Assembly (NCBI GenBank): GCA_022969175.1
Contig: JALJPB010000016.1
Location: forward strand, 1-64,000
Length of the DNA stretch: 64,000 nt
Reading direction: 5' to 3'
Origin: Colwellia sp.
Lineage (GTDB): Bacteria; Pseudomonadota; Gammaproteobacteria; Enterobacterales; Alteromonadaceae
Shown: positions 1-9,599 of the stretch, in pieces
How the letters are laid out: each line of letters starts with the position of its first letter
How positions within the stretch are numbered: position 1 is the first letter of the stretch
Position numbers and translations under genes: made by a program
Notes under the pieces: model-generated
Told to the model about the DNA's origin: nothing
Database searches by the model: none
The model's input: the letters and a program-made list of their open reading frames with translations, nothing else

Positions 1-777
1 ACTCATTTAAGTTACGACAATCAATCACAGATTCTCGAAGGTTCTATTCGTTATGATGATATTGAAGGCGTAGATAACAAAGTGACTTATAACGCGAGTA
101 TCGGTCAGCGTTTTTCAACGGATACTTTAGTAAGTTTAAATGTTGGTAGTGGTTTTAAAGCACCAAGCTTTAACGACTTATATTACCCAACTGACACCTA
201 CGGCTCTCACGGAAATCCTGATTTAACGCCTGAAACCTCTACTAGTATCGAAGTTTTATTAAAAACTAGAGTTGCTAATATCGAAACAGAGTTGAGTATT
301 TATCAAACAAAGATTGATGATTTAATTGAATGGCAGGCTGATGAAAATTATCAATACACACCTATAAATATCGCCCAAGCAGAAATAAAAGGCATTGAGT
401 TAACCTTCTCTGCCGAGTATTTCAATTTCAATCATGAATTGCAATTGGGTTATTTAGATGCGATAAATACCACCAAAAATGAGCCTTTAATCCGTCGTGC
501 AAAAAATACCGCAAGTTATCAAATATCTCGTCAATGGCAGCAGTTAAGTATACTCGCTAATATTCAATATCAGGGAGAACGTGAAGATACCCAATGGCCA
601 AGTACGATAACATTAGACAGTTACATCTTAGTTGATGTAAGTGCTTCATATCAAATTAACTCTGCATGGAGTGCAGGAGTTAAAATTAACAACTTATTTG
701 ATGAAGAATATTATAGTGCTAATAATTATATTGGCCAACCTGCACAATATTTATTTACGGTAAGTTACCGTCAATAA
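1..777 (+). CDS. btuB: TonB-dependent vitamin B12 receptor BtuB, C-terminal part (5' end outside window)
   Basis: This is the C-terminal part of an outer-membrane beta-barrel receptor; the frame is open from base 1. Visible family features are the GFKAPSFNDLY / GNPDLTPE strand-and-turn, IKGIE, the PLIRRAKNTASYQ stretch (E. coli BtuB has a very similar PLLRRAK segment) and the closing NLFDEEYY ... YLFTVSYRQ strands. BtuB imports cobalamin across the outer membrane with energy from TonB. The plug domain and any cobalamin riboswitch would lie upstream of the window. A strong hairpin terminator follows. A different TonB receptor substrate cannot be excluded, but the RRAK region favours BtuB. Confidence 0.82.
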   Translation, partial: THLSYDNQSQILEGSIRYDDIEGVDNKVTYNASIGQRFSTDTLVSLNVGSGFKAPSFNDLYYPTDTYGSHGNPDLTPETSTSIEVLLKTRVANIETELSIYQTKIDDLIEWQADENYQYTPINIAQAEIKGIELTFSAEYFNFNHELQLGYLDAINTTKNEPLIRRAKNTASYQISRQWQQLSILANIQYQGEREDTQWPSTITLDSYILVDVSASYQINSAWSAGVKINNLFDEEYYSANNYIGQPAQYLFTVSYRQ

Positions 778-797
778 ATATAAATAATACATTTATT

Positions 798-834
798 GCA
801 TGGCTTTTACTTAACAAGTAAGCCATGCGTTTTT
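798..834 (+). terminator. Rho-independent terminator after btuB
   Basis: GCATGGCTT pairs with AAGCCATGC, and inside it ACTT pairs with AAGT (small TT bulge). A short U-run (GTTTTT) follows. It lies about 20 bp after the receptor stop codon. Confidence 0.8.
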
Positions 835-1043
835 AAATATAAGCAAAGTGTACTACGGGAGATATAAATAGACAAAAGTCATTATGCTTATTAAAAAAAC
901 AAAGGTATCTCACAAAGCTCTTTTACTTTTGGTTCTGATATATAGACATTCTGATCTGTCAAACGCCTAATTAGAATTGTCCACTAAAAGCAATGTAAAT
1001 GACATAGATGTAACTTAATGACCGCTCCTTAAGAAGAACAAAA

Positions 1044-2045
1044 TCACAACAAAATCAAAATCCCTGCCAATATCAATCCTGCAAAAAATACCGTTTCCGC
1101 CGTTAATAAAAACACCGGTCTCCAACCAACCGATGCAATCTGCTTAAGAGACGTTTTCAAGCCGATAGCAACAATAGCAATAACTAACAACCAATTAGAC
1201 AAAACTTGAAAAAGTTGTACAAGTAACTCTGGTATGAGCCCTAAGTTATTAAGTACAGCTAGAATAAAAAAGCCAATTAGAAACCCCGGAATAAAACTGG
1301 TTAGTTTGGCTGTTAACGGTAGGCTTTCTTCAGTAGCAGAACGATTTTTGAAGCTGACAAAAATTATCATCACTATGGGTAATAACAAGGCGACACGCAA
1401 TAACTTAATATAAGTGGCAATGTCTCCTGCCTCTGGCGATATCGAATAACCAGCACCTACCACTTGGGCAACATCATGAATGGAACCACCAATAAATACC
1501 CCTGCTAAATTATCCGGCAAATCAAACAAAGTGGTTATTATCGGATAGGTGATCATTGCTAAAGTACTTAACGTAGTAATACCGATAACCGTTAAGGCAA
1601 AATATTGCTCTTCAAAGTCTTTTTTAGGGAGTACGGTACTTATTGCCGCAGCCGCTGATACACCACAAACAGCAACAGCGCCACCCGTTAATACCCCAAA
1701 CGACTTAGATAAACCTAAAACTCTTGCTAGTAAAATGCCAAAACCAATGGTAAGCCCCATACTCGATATAACAATTAGCGGAGCAGTAAATCCTAGTGAG
1801 ACGATATCAGATAAAGCAATGCGAACACCAAGTAGACCAACGGCAATACGCAATAAAGATTTTGAACAAAACTCAATACCTTCTTGATGTTTATCTGACT
1901 CATAGAGAAAGTGCATCGCTAGCCCTAATAGCAGAGCAAATAACATAACTGGAGCATTATAGCGATTGGCTAAAGTAGCTGCGACAACGGCAATAAGTGA
2001 GCAAATCATCACGCCGCTGTATTTTGACTTCAAATGATTGAGCAT
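1044..2045 (-). CDS. YeiH/UPF0324 family putative sulfate exporter-type membrane protein
   Basis: A 333-residue integral membrane protein of about ten hydrophobic helices, with the conserved family signature LLRIAVGLLGVRIALSD near residues 64-80, the GGAVAVCGVSAAAAI stretch and the GGSIHDVAQVVGAGY segment. This is the UPF0324 (YeiH) family, annotated as putative sulfate exporters; the substrate is not established. It is the last gene after the CadC-like regulator on the same strand (33 bp gap), so the two are probably co-transcribed. The length is normal for the family. Confidence 0.85.
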   Translation of the reverse strand: MLNHLKSKYSGVMICSLIAVVAATLANRYNAPVMLFALLLGLAMHFLYESDKHQEGIEFCSKSLLRIAVGLLGVRIALSDIVSLGFTAPLIVISSMGLTIGFGILLARVLGLSKSFGVLTGGAVAVCGVSAAAAISTVLPKKDFEEQYFALTVIGITTLSTLAMITYPIITTLFDLPDNLAGVFIGGSIHDVAQVVGAGYSISPEAGDIATYIKLLRVALLLPIVMIIFVSFKNRSATEESLPLTAKLTSFIPGFLIGFFILAVLNNLGLIPELLVQLFQVLSNWLLVIAIVAIGLKTSLKQIASVGWRPVFLLTAETVFFAGLILAGILILL

Positions 2046-2078
2046 AGTTAAGCGTAACTCCCCACTGTTAATTTTAAA

Positions 2079-3794
2079 TTAATTGTTTTTTGAGGCTTGC
2101 CAAAATGACAAACTTTGCATGCTATTATCTTTTATTTTATTTTTATTACTACTTATATTCCTGCTCATATTCCTGCTCATATTCATTTTCATATTAGTGA
2201 GGAGTTTTTTATAAGAAGACAATTGATGCAGCGGTTCAAACATCGCTTGCTTTTCAATTTTTGCCACTGGTGTAAGCCCCTGTTCTATTGATTGCACCAA
2301 ATATCTTATCGCTAATTGTGGTTGTTCAACTTGTGCATAAATCATCGCCAAATTATAACTAAACAAAGCTTTGTCGGTTCCAGTTTGCAGTTTATTTTTA
2401 AAGATTGTCGCTACATTTATGAGCTCGTTATTACTTTCTGGCAAAGTAAGTAACAATCTCATTAAATTTGCTGACGAAGTATCCTTTACATCTTGCTCTT
2501 GTGCTTTATTTTGTAATTTCTGATAGTACTCTAACGCCCTATCCTTTTCTTTGAAGGCAAAATAAACATCAGCTAACCCCTCAGTTAATAGCGGATTTTC
2601 TCGGTATAGCTTTAACGCTTCTTTAAATAATATTTCAGCATTATTATATTGACCCTCTTCAATCAACAGCATACCTAAATGGTAGGTCGCTAACAAATAA
2701 TCGGGTTGCAGCGCGATGGCTTTTTGATACCAGTTTTTTGCAAGTGTAAACTGTCCTAAGCGATGCAGGGTTTGTCCTGCATGAACCATGCTAACAACAT
2801 GTTGACTGTCTAATGTTAGTGCTCTTTCGTTAAGCTCCAATGCTTCAATAAGCCTGCCTTGTTCACTATAAATAAAACTCAAGTTTGATACCGTCGCAGT
2901 ATTATCCGGATCTATTGCTAACGACTTTAGATAGGGAGCAATACTTTTTGATAGCCAGCCTGCAACATAATAAGCCGTGCCTAACGCTTTATATGACTCT
3001 GCTGACTGACTATCAAAAACTATCGCCTGATAAGCATTATCTATCGCCTTTTTTTGGGTCTGTTCATTACTTTCAAATTGAAATAATTGCTGAGAATATG
3101 CCTGACTCAATCCAGCATAAGCTAACGAATAGTCGGCTTTGGCTACCAGGGCTTTTTTATAAAAATCGATAGCAATTAAGTTATCAACTGCCCGATAACG
3201 TCGATAATACAACAAGCCCTTTTGATAAAGCTCTTCTGCTATTTGCTCTGAATTTGACTCTTGGTCATTTTTCTCAACAACTCCATGACTAAGCTTTTGC
3301 TCGGTAATGGCTTGTGTTAATGCTGAAACCATATGTTTTTGAAAAAAGTAGCCATAAATCACCACCAATAAACTGATAACAAACAACATGACAAACACAG
3401 TTTTAGACACCGTTTGCCAAATACCGATAAATTGTTGACTATCTAAATTGGGAAATTGATCATTACCGGTTAAATCTAACATTACAGCTGCAGGTCGAGC
3501 CAAAATACATTCACAGCTTACTTCAGGAACTAATCGATACCCCCTCCCACGCACCGCTTCAATATAAATAGGTTCACTGGCATTATCACCTAATACTTTT
3601 CTTAACAGCTTCACTCTTTGTTTGAGTGTTTCATCACCGATAACGACATTGGGCCAAACCACTTCCATCAACTCTGATTGTGTTAGCAAAGTCGGTGAGG
3701 CTTTTAGTAGTGCTAGTAGAAGTTCATAACTGAGTTTAGGCAGGGCTATTTCTTTTTTATTTCGCGTTAATATTCCTCGTTGAACATCTAACAC
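2079..3794 (-). CDS. CadC-like membrane-anchored winged-helix regulator with TPR sensor domain
   Basis: Residues 1-92 are an OmpR/PhoB-type winged helix (VVWPNVVIGDETLKQRV, VRGRGYRL). A single membrane helix follows around residues 131-151, then a periplasmic TPR array (repeated A..Y..AL.L.P motifs) to about residue 540. Such CadC/ToxR-type proteins bind DNA from the membrane and sense through the C-terminal domain. The C-terminus contains a 12-bp tandem repeat giving MSRNMSRN. The annotated GTG start is doubtful: the first beta-strand of the winged helix (RYFFADLVLD) is encoded upstream in the same frame (see finding). It is divergent from the POT transporter gene, a plausible target. Confidence 0.85.
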   Translation of the reverse strand: MLDVQRGILTRNKKEIALPKLSYELLLALLKASPTLLTQSELMEVVWPNVVIGDETLKQRVKLLRKVLGDNASEPIYIEAVRGRGYRLVPEVSCECILARPAAVMLDLTGNDQFPNLDSQQFIGIWQTVSKTVFVMLFVISLLVVIYGYFFQKHMVSALTQAITEQKLSHGVVEKNDQESNSEQIAEELYQKGLLYYRRYRAVDNLIAIDFYKKALVAKADYSLAYAGLSQAYSQQLFQFESNEQTQKKAIDNAYQAIVFDSQSAESYKALGTAYYVAGWLSKSIAPYLKSLAIDPDNTATVSNLSFIYSEQGRLIEALELNERALTLDSQHVVSMVHAGQTLHRLGQFTLAKNWYQKAIALQPDYLLATYHLGMLLIEEGQYNNAEILFKEALKLYRENPLLTEGLADVYFAFKEKDRALEYYQKLQNKAQEQDVKDTSSANLMRLLLTLPESNNELINVATIFKNKLQTGTDKALFSYNLAMIYAQVEQPQLAIRYLVQSIEQGLTPVAKIEKQAMFEPLHQLSSYKKLLTNMKMNMSRNMSRNISSNKNKIKDNSMQSLSFWQASKNN

Positions 3795-4097
3795 TAAATC
3801 AGCAAAAAAATATCGAGTGACATTATTGCGACTTGTTTGATGTTTGATAATATCCCCCTAATGTGATGTGCTAATCGTAATATGATCATTGATGTTTTCC
3901 GATGCCAGTCAATCTACCTCATTTTCAGATAACTTCAATCATTGCTTCACCCTTTCACCAAACCTTCACCAATTATTAATTAAGCTTTCACCAAAGCTTC
4001 AAGTCCCTATCTGATAACACTTTATGCTTTTAATTAGCAAAAAATAAAAAAACAAAAAATGACAAAATATAAACAAGAAGCATAGGAGCAAACAATT
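3795..4097. other. Intergenic promoter region between the CadC-like gene and the POT gene
   Basis: About 300 bp between divergent genes. It contains the in-frame 5' extension of the CadC-like gene (to about 3857), a GGGGG Shine-Dalgarno-like run at 3854-3858 (read on the minus strand) and three imperfect TTCACCAAAGCTTCA/TTCACCAAACCTTCA-type direct repeats between about 3950 and 4000 that could be regulator sites. No other gene seen. Confidence 0.4.
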
Positions 4098-5621
4098 ATG
4101 ACTAGCATAAGTTTGACAGCGAAAGATGAAATAGAGTCACCAACGATGGCTGAGTTTGACCAACTCTGGGGGCACCCAAAACCCTTATGGATGTTATTTA
4201 TGGCAGAGTTTTGGGAACGATTTGCCTTTTACGGGATACGATGGGCGTTAACACTTTACATCGTTGCCCAGTTCTTTAATGGCGATAGCTCAGGGCAGGC
4301 GTTTGCCTCAAATACCTATGGTTCATATTTGGCACTGGTCTATGGTAGTGCAATATTTGGCGGATATGTCGCCGATAAAATTATTGGCTCACAACATTCC
4401 ATTTTAGTTGGTGCGATTATCATGGGCGCAGGGCTTTTCATGATAATGATCCCCAATGAACAATATTTCATGGTGGGCTTAGCAACAATAATCGTGGGCA
4501 ATGGTTTGTTTAAACCAAATATCTCTAATCTTGTTGGAAAAATATATGCCGAAAATGATCGACGTCGAGATAGCGGCTTTAGCATATTTTATATGGGCAT
4601 CAACGCAGGAGCCATGGTTTCTCCCATCATTACACAATGGCTAGCCAGTACTTTTACAGATACACCAATGCTAGATAATTATAAAGCCGTTTTCGGCGCA
4701 GCCGGTGTAGGTATGTTGATTAGTTATGTATGGTTTTATTTTGGTCGTCGGCAACTAAAGGGCCTAGGAGCTGTTGAGAAAACACCTAAGCGAACGAAAA
4801 ACCTGGTTTATGTTGTTATTGGTGCACTGCTTTCTATTGTCCCTGTGTACATATTAATGGCCTATGCCGGAGCACAAGTTCTTGCCTGGATTTTATTTGC
4901 CTTATTTGTTGTGCTTGCTTTTATGTTAATCACTAATGCAAAAAAAGAAGGCAAAATAGCTTTAGATAAAGTGGTCGCTTGTTTAATTATGTTCTTATTT
5001 AATGTGATATTTTTTATGTTTTTTGAACAAGCTGGCAGCTCATTCACTTTTTTAGCACAAAATATTGTTGATAGAAGCATCAGCGACACGGTTGATTTTA
5101 AAATTGCTTGGTTTCAATCCGTCAATTCAGTCTCTATTTTGATATTAGCCCCGCTAGTTTCAATATTATGGTTAGCCTTAGCAAAACGTAAAATAGAACC
5201 CAGTATCCCGAGAAAATTTGCTTTAGGCTTGCTCGGTACCGGCTTAGGGTTTTTAGTCTTGGTATATGCATTAGAAAACTTACTTGATGCTAATAATATG
5301 ATACCACTTTGGCCACTGGCAGCATGCTACGTATTACACACTGTTGGTGAGCTTTGTTTATCGCCCATTGGTTTATCCATGGTCAGTAAGTTAGTGCCCG
5401 CATCCATGGCAGGCCTCGCCTTTGGTGGTTGGTTTTTAAGTACGGCTATTGGCAATAATTTTTCAGGTATATTAGCTGGCTCCATTAGTGGCGAAACAGG
5501 AATGACAGTTTCATCAGCAATAGGAGGCTTTAACTTTAGTTTTTGGTTACTCACCGGAGGCGGAGTTTTATTGTTTCTTATTGCACCTATGATTAATAAA
5601 CTGATGCATGGCGTGAAATAA
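4098..5621 (+). CDS. POT/PTR2 family proton-dependent oligopeptide transporter
   Basis: A 507-residue major-facilitator protein of the proton-coupled oligopeptide transporter family, which imports di- and tripeptides across the inner membrane. The N-terminal proton-coupling motif appears as FWERFAFYGIRWAL around residues 37-50, and the second PTR2 signature as FSIFYMGINAGAMVSP around 160-175. About 12-14 hydrophobic helices are visible and the length is typical (E. coli DtpA is about 500). GGAGCAAACAATT precedes the ATG. It is divergent from the CadC-like regulator, which may control it. The exact peptide specificity cannot be read from sequence. Confidence 0.9.
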   Translation: MTSISLTAKDEIESPTMAEFDQLWGHPKPLWMLFMAEFWERFAFYGIRWALTLYIVAQFFNGDSSGQAFASNTYGSYLALVYGSAIFGGYVADKIIGSQHSILVGAIIMGAGLFMIMIPNEQYFMVGLATIIVGNGLFKPNISNLVGKIYAENDRRRDSGFSIFYMGINAGAMVSPIITQWLASTFTDTPMLDNYKAVFGAAGVGMLISYVWFYFGRRQLKGLGAVEKTPKRTKNLVYVVIGALLSIVPVYILMAYAGAQVLAWILFALFVVLAFMLITNAKKEGKIALDKVVACLIMFLFNVIFFMFFEQAGSSFTFLAQNIVDRSISDTVDFKIAWFQSVNSVSILILAPLVSILWLALAKRKIEPSIPRKFALGLLGTGLGFLVLVYALENLLDANNMIPLWPLAACYVLHTVGELCLSPIGLSMVSKLVPASMAGLAFGGWFLSTAIGNNFSGILAGSISGETGMTVSSAIGGFNFSFWLLTGGGVLLFLIAPMINKLMHGVK

Positions 5622-5640
5622 GTAGCGTTAATTTATAATA

Positions 5641-5673
5641 TTAATTTGGCGGACATCTAATCTGCCAAATTAA
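5641..5673 (+). terminator. Hairpin after the POT transporter gene
   Basis: TTAATTTGGC pairs with GCCAAATTAA, and the inner GGA/TCT extends the stem to 13 bp around a 7-base loop. No T-run follows directly, so termination may be weak. The remaining sequence to 5934 shows no gene. Confidence 0.5.
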
Positions 5674-5934
5674 CTAAGCATTTAAAATACTATCAAGCTG
5701 ATGAGGTTAAAGTAAAAAATTCATTAAGTACTGCCCGAGTAAAAATTGCCCCGTACGGCTAGTTTTCAAAATAATAAATTCAATTTAACAATTCATAAGT
5801 TGTTGATATTGTGGGATAGTGAACATAATCTGAGGTAAATTAACTATAAAGAGCTTTATTGACCACAATCAATCAACTTAAGCCAATAATTTAACCCGCC
5901 TTCTGTATACACCCAAAACTTTAAGAATGATTAA

Positions 5935-7518
5935 ATGATAAACAAAAACAACGCAATTTTGATGCAAACCTTGGTGGTAATAATAGGTGTAGTCATATCA
6001 ATTTCTAGTGGCTGGTTTTTATATAATACAGAAGAACAAGGGATTATTACCGAGTTTGAAAAAGAAATTGATGAGCGTGCTGCATCCTTGTACCGAGAAC
6101 TAGAAATCAATTTTGAAAGTTTGTTTTCAATTGCCATTTTATTCAATAGTCAGTCTCAACCAAGTTTTGAAGTATTCGCCAATCAGGCAAAACAAACATT
6201 AAGACGACATTCAGATATACAAGCATTAGAATGGATCCCAAGAATAACTCATCAACAAAGACCAAGTTATGAAACTCAATTACAGGTGAAATATCCGTCT
6301 TTTGTCATCACCGAGCAACAAGAACATGGGGTAATGGTCATTGCTCAACCTCGAGATGAATATTTTCCCGTCTATTATGTTGAGCCGTTAATTGGCAATG
6401 AAACCGCTTTTGGCTTTGATTTAGCATCGAGCCCAACTAGGTTATCAACATTAAAAAAGGCAAGGGACACTGCCACACCGCAAGCAACAGCTAGCATCAC
6501 CTTAGTACAAGAAGATAACAATCAAAAAGGATTTTTAGCCTTCTTACCTATTTATAACTCAATGCCAACGACACTCGCTAAACGCCGAGAAAATCTGAAA
6601 GGCTTTGCTTTAGGCGTGTTTCGAATAGGGGATATTTTTAATCATTCCATGCTTAACGATGAAATGCTTGGCCTCGCAATGGAACTTATTGATATAACAA
6701 TTCCACAATCTCCTGATCTTTTACACAAACATCAATCGTCAACAGGTTTTTCAACCAACGATACAATTAAATACAGTAAAGAGTTACCGGTTATTTGGGG
6801 TCGAAAATGGATCATAAACGCTTCTCCAACACTTAGTTATGTCTCTGTCAGACGAAGTTTGTTGCCTCATGTAATATTGGTAACAGGATTATTATTTACT
6901 CTGTTTATTTCTATCTATCTTCACATTGTTACCAAACGATCTAACATCGTTCAAAAACTAGTTAATGACAAAACTCTTGAACTTAATGAACTCAATAAAA
7001 AGCTTAAAGATCTCTCTAGGAAAGATGGCCTTACTGGCTTAGCCAATAGGCGTTACATGGATGAATTTATTGAAAGAGAATGGCTCCGCGCTGTTCGGAA
7101 TAAACTCCCCATTACTTTTTTACTCATCGATATCGACTTCTTTAAAGCCTATAACGATAATTATGGTCACTTAGTGGGTGATAAAAGCTTAAAAAAAGTA
7201 GCAAGTGCACTCAAAGAAGTAGTGAGTAGACCCGGTGATTTAGTCGCTCGTTATGGAGGAGAAGAGTTTGCATTAATTTTGTCAGAAACAAGTGCTGCTC
7301 AATACATAGCTAAAAAATGTTTAAAAGCCATTGAGTCACTAGAAATTTCACATGAATATTCTGCAGCTTCTGACGTGATAACGATTAGTATTGGCTATCA
7401 CACCCTTCATCCAACTAAAGGTTCTATTCCAGAAGATATAATTGAACTAGCCGATAAAGCGCTTTATCAAGCTAAAAATTTCGGTAGAAACAGAGTTGAA
7501 GGTTCATCATTAAAATAA
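5935..7518 (+). CDS. Membrane CHASE-domain diguanylate cyclase (GGDEF)
   Basis: A 527-residue predicted diguanylate cyclase making the second messenger c-di-GMP. A first membrane helix (about residues 9-28) is followed by a periplasmic CHASE sensor domain (about 60-290, including IQALEWIPRIT and GFDLASSP), a second helix (about 306-330), a short coiled linker and a GGDEF domain from about residue 355. The GGDEF domain carries DGLTGLANRRY and the active-site RYGGEEF, with the conserved IDIDFFKAYND metal-binding strand. No EAL domain is present. The signal sensed by CHASE is unknown. It stands alone with its own terminator. Confidence 0.92.
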   Translation: MINKNNAILMQTLVVIIGVVISISSGWFLYNTEEQGIITEFEKEIDERAASLYRELEINFESLFSIAILFNSQSQPSFEVFANQAKQTLRRHSDIQALEWIPRITHQQRPSYETQLQVKYPSFVITEQQEHGVMVIAQPRDEYFPVYYVEPLIGNETAFGFDLASSPTRLSTLKKARDTATPQATASITLVQEDNNQKGFLAFLPIYNSMPTTLAKRRENLKGFALGVFRIGDIFNHSMLNDEMLGLAMELIDITIPQSPDLLHKHQSSTGFSTNDTIKYSKELPVIWGRKWIINASPTLSYVSVRRSLLPHVILVTGLLFTLFISIYLHIVTKRSNIVQKLVNDKTLELNELNKKLKDLSRKDGLTGLANRRYMDEFIEREWLRAVRNKLPITFLLIDIDFFKAYNDNYGHLVGDKSLKKVASALKEVVSRPGDLVARYGGEEFALILSETSAAQYIAKKCLKAIESLEISHEYSAASDVITISIGYHTLHPTKGSIPEDIIELADKALYQAKNFGRNRVEGSSLK

Positions 7519-7542
7519 TGAATCAATAATATCGGTTTATCA

Positions 7543-7578
7543 AAAAGTGGTTACTGTAAACAGTTTTCCACTTTTATT
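7543..7578 (+). terminator. Terminator after the CHASE-GGDEF gene
   Basis: AAAAGTGG pairs with CCACTTTT, and ACTGT/ACAGT extends the stem inside it. The outer arm ends in a T-rich run. It starts about 25 bp after the stop codon. Confidence 0.7.
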
Positions 7579-7610
7579 GTATTACCAACCAAAAGGCCAA
7601 AGTATTTATC

Positions 7611-7718
7611 CTATCTTTCTTGGTCTTTATTATCACGGTTAAATTTAAGTTGAATTTTTTTTAACTGTTGGTCTTTTATTATCTCTTCTACGCTTAAGAC
7701 TGTAGCATTCATTGCCAT
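7611..7718 (-). CDS. Possible 35-residue small ORF
   Basis: A short open frame beginning MAMNATVLSVEEIIKD and ending in a charged Lys/Arg-rich tail. It lies in an otherwise empty 500-bp gap. There is no clear Shine-Dalgarno and no recognised family; it may be chance. The rest of 7579-8081 shows no gene. Confidence 0.2.
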   Translation of the reverse strand: MAMNATVLSVEEIIKDQQLKKIQLKFNRDNKDQER

Positions 7719-8093
7719 TATTCTGCCTATCCATGCCACTGAAAAACAAAATCATCATAAAGTACTGTCTCAATAGACATTATATATTCTAACAAACTAG
7801 CTAGTAAACAATCACTGCGACACAGTTCAAAACTAGCTGATTAATAAAGCTAGTTTTCACAAAACATTTGATTATTTTCAAAACTATACTTACAAATAGC
7901 ATCCGATGAATATACAACTCGTTCCATAATAAATACTCAACTGAACCATAACTCTAAAACCACAGTCTTCGACTGAGCCATTCAGTGTATTGCTAACATT
8001 TTTTAAATCGACTTAAAATTGATAGAACTTGCAACATACCGCTCGGTTGGTTATTATTTGCTAGTAATATTTATATCAACAATGAGCTGTACC

Positions 8094-8678
8094 ATGAGTG
8101 ATGCCGAACAAACCCGCCAGAAAATACTTGAAGTTACTGCTGATGAAATTCATCAACATGGCTTTAAGGCGACTAGTTTGTCGATTATTCTCAATCGCTG
8201 TGAAATTTCTAAAGGTGCCTTGTACTATCACTTCACCAATAAAATTGAACTAGGTTATGCGGTATTTGAAGAAGTTTTTGTCCCGATGTTTCTTGCTACT
8301 TGGCAACCAGCGCTTGATGATGATGATCCTATTGATGGTTTATGTCACTTTTTTACCGCTATGTGCAATGAAATGACCTGTAGTGAAGTTGTTTGTGGCT
8401 GTCCACTTAATAACCTTTGTGAAGAAATGGCAAATGTGGATGAAGGCTTTCGTTTACGTATTTTAGCGATGCAAGAAAACTTGAATAACTTGATTGTAGA
8501 CGCATTAAAGCGCATTGAAGTTCAGCTTAGAGACGATTTAGCTTTTCGACAAGTTGCGTATTTTATCGTTGCTACCTTTCACGGCTCAACGAGCCTAAGT
8601 AAAAGTTCACGTAATAAAGAATTATTCCAGCAAGTTATTGCTGAGCTTTGTTTGTATTTACGACGACTAAAAAAGTAA
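8094..8678 (+). CDS. TetR/AcrR family transcriptional repressor
   Basis: A 194-residue TetR-type regulator (206 if the upstream candidate at the 5' end is used). The N-terminal helix-turn-helix is clear: TRQKILEVTADEIHQHGFKATSLS, then the recognition helix region ISKGALYYHF. The C-terminal ligand domain contains several cysteines (MTCSEVVCGC) reminiscent of redox- or electrophile-sensing members, but no ligand can be named. I chose the ATG giving MSDAEQTRQK; another in-frame ATG lies 12 bp upstream at 8082 (MSCT...), and neither has a good ribosome site. Two TetR-like palindromes lie downstream, before the MlaC-like gene. Confidence 0.88.
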   Translation: MSDAEQTRQKILEVTADEIHQHGFKATSLSIILNRCEISKGALYYHFTNKIELGYAVFEEVFVPMFLATWQPALDDDDPIDGLCHFFTAMCNEMTCSEVVCGCPLNNLCEEMANVDEGFRLRILAMQENLNNLIVDALKRIEVQLRDDLAFRQVAYFIVATFHGSTSLSKSSRNKELFQQVIAELCLYLRRLKK

Positions 8679-8782
8679 CTTCTCCTTATTTGAAATAAAC
8701 CAAGTGCATCCAAGGTCTATTATCCTTACTTATTCCTTTAATATATAAATTAAGCTAAATAACTTTTACAAAGTAGTTACAA

Positions 8783-8831
8783 ACCAACTGGTCGGTGTTA
8801 TCATTCACACATTAAAGACCGAGCGGTCGGT
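8783..8831. promoter_or_regulatory. Two TetR-type operator-like palindromes upstream of the MlaC-like gene
   Basis: ACCAACTGGTCGGT (8783-8796) and ACCGAGCGGTCGGT (8818-8831) share the pattern ACCRA-N4-TCGGT, an inverted repeat typical of TetR-family operators. Their starts are 35 bp apart. They sit between the TetR gene and the downstream gene, the expected place for repressor binding. Binding is inferred. Confidence 0.6.
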
Positions 8832-8908
8832 TTAAAACTAATGATACATTCATTTCAATTATAATTAAAAGCGTAATGAATGTTGCATAACCTTATTGGA
8901 AACACAAA

Positions 8909-9529
8909 ATGTCTCTTTTTTCACTACACGTTAAATACATCGTCCTAGCTTTATTTTTATTATCAATAAGTGCAGTACAAGCTAGCCCTCAAGAAAGCTC
9001 ACCCTATGCTGAATTAGAAAGTGTCGGTAATAAGCTTTTTTCTCGGATATCTTCAAGTCAGCAAGAAATCAAAAAGTTTCCTGAATACATGAGAGTTATT
9101 ATTGAAGAAGAGTTAATGCCTTCAATTGATTACAAATATGCGGCTTACAAAATATTAGGTAAACATTTATCAAAAACGTCAAAAGAGCAACGTGCAGCGT
9201 TTGTCGCTTCTATTCGCCATAATTTAATCAGAACTTACGCGACAGCCCTGACTCAATATAAAAATCAGCAAGTTATTTTTGAACCGGAAAAACCGACAAA
9301 TGGAAAACGCATTGTTGCAGTAAGTACTAAAATCGTTGATGGTAACCGTCCAGATATTGATATTGTTTTTAAAATGCGCCAAAACAAAAAAACAAAACAG
9401 TGGAAAGCTTTTGATATGGTTGTTGAAGGTATTTCATTACTCAGCTCAAAACAAGCTGAATTAAATGGCAGAATTACCAAGCAAGGTATTGAACAAGTAA
9501 CTTTAGAGCTTGCCTCATTGAGTAAATAA
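8909..9529 (+). CDS. MlaC/Ttg2D family phospholipid-binding periplasmic protein
   Basis: A 206-residue protein with a signal peptide (cleavage near SAVQA-SP, residue 25) and the MlaC (toluene-tolerance Ttg2D) domain. MlaC proteins ferry phospholipids between outer and inner membrane in lipid-asymmetry or related transport. Family features are IDYKYAAYKILGKHL, FVASIRHNLIRTYATAL and VKMR-type WKAFDMVVEGISLL. No MlaD/E/F genes are nearby, so it is an orphan copy, perhaps controlled by the adjacent TetR repressor through the two palindromes upstream. GGAAACACAAA precedes the ATG. Confidence 0.88.
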   Translation: MSLFSLHVKYIVLALFLLSISAVQASPQESSPYAELESVGNKLFSRISSSQQEIKKFPEYMRVIIEEELMPSIDYKYAAYKILGKHLSKTSKEQRAAFVASIRHNLIRTYATALTQYKNQQVIFEPEKPTNGKRIVAVSTKIVDGNRPDIDIVFKMRQNKKTKQWKAFDMVVEGISLLSSKQAELNGRITKQGIEQVTLELASLSK

Positions 9530-9599
9530 TTAACTGTTTCTTTTACTTATGCTAATCGTTGAACAACAATGAATTATGTCTTAATAAAAGTATGCAACC

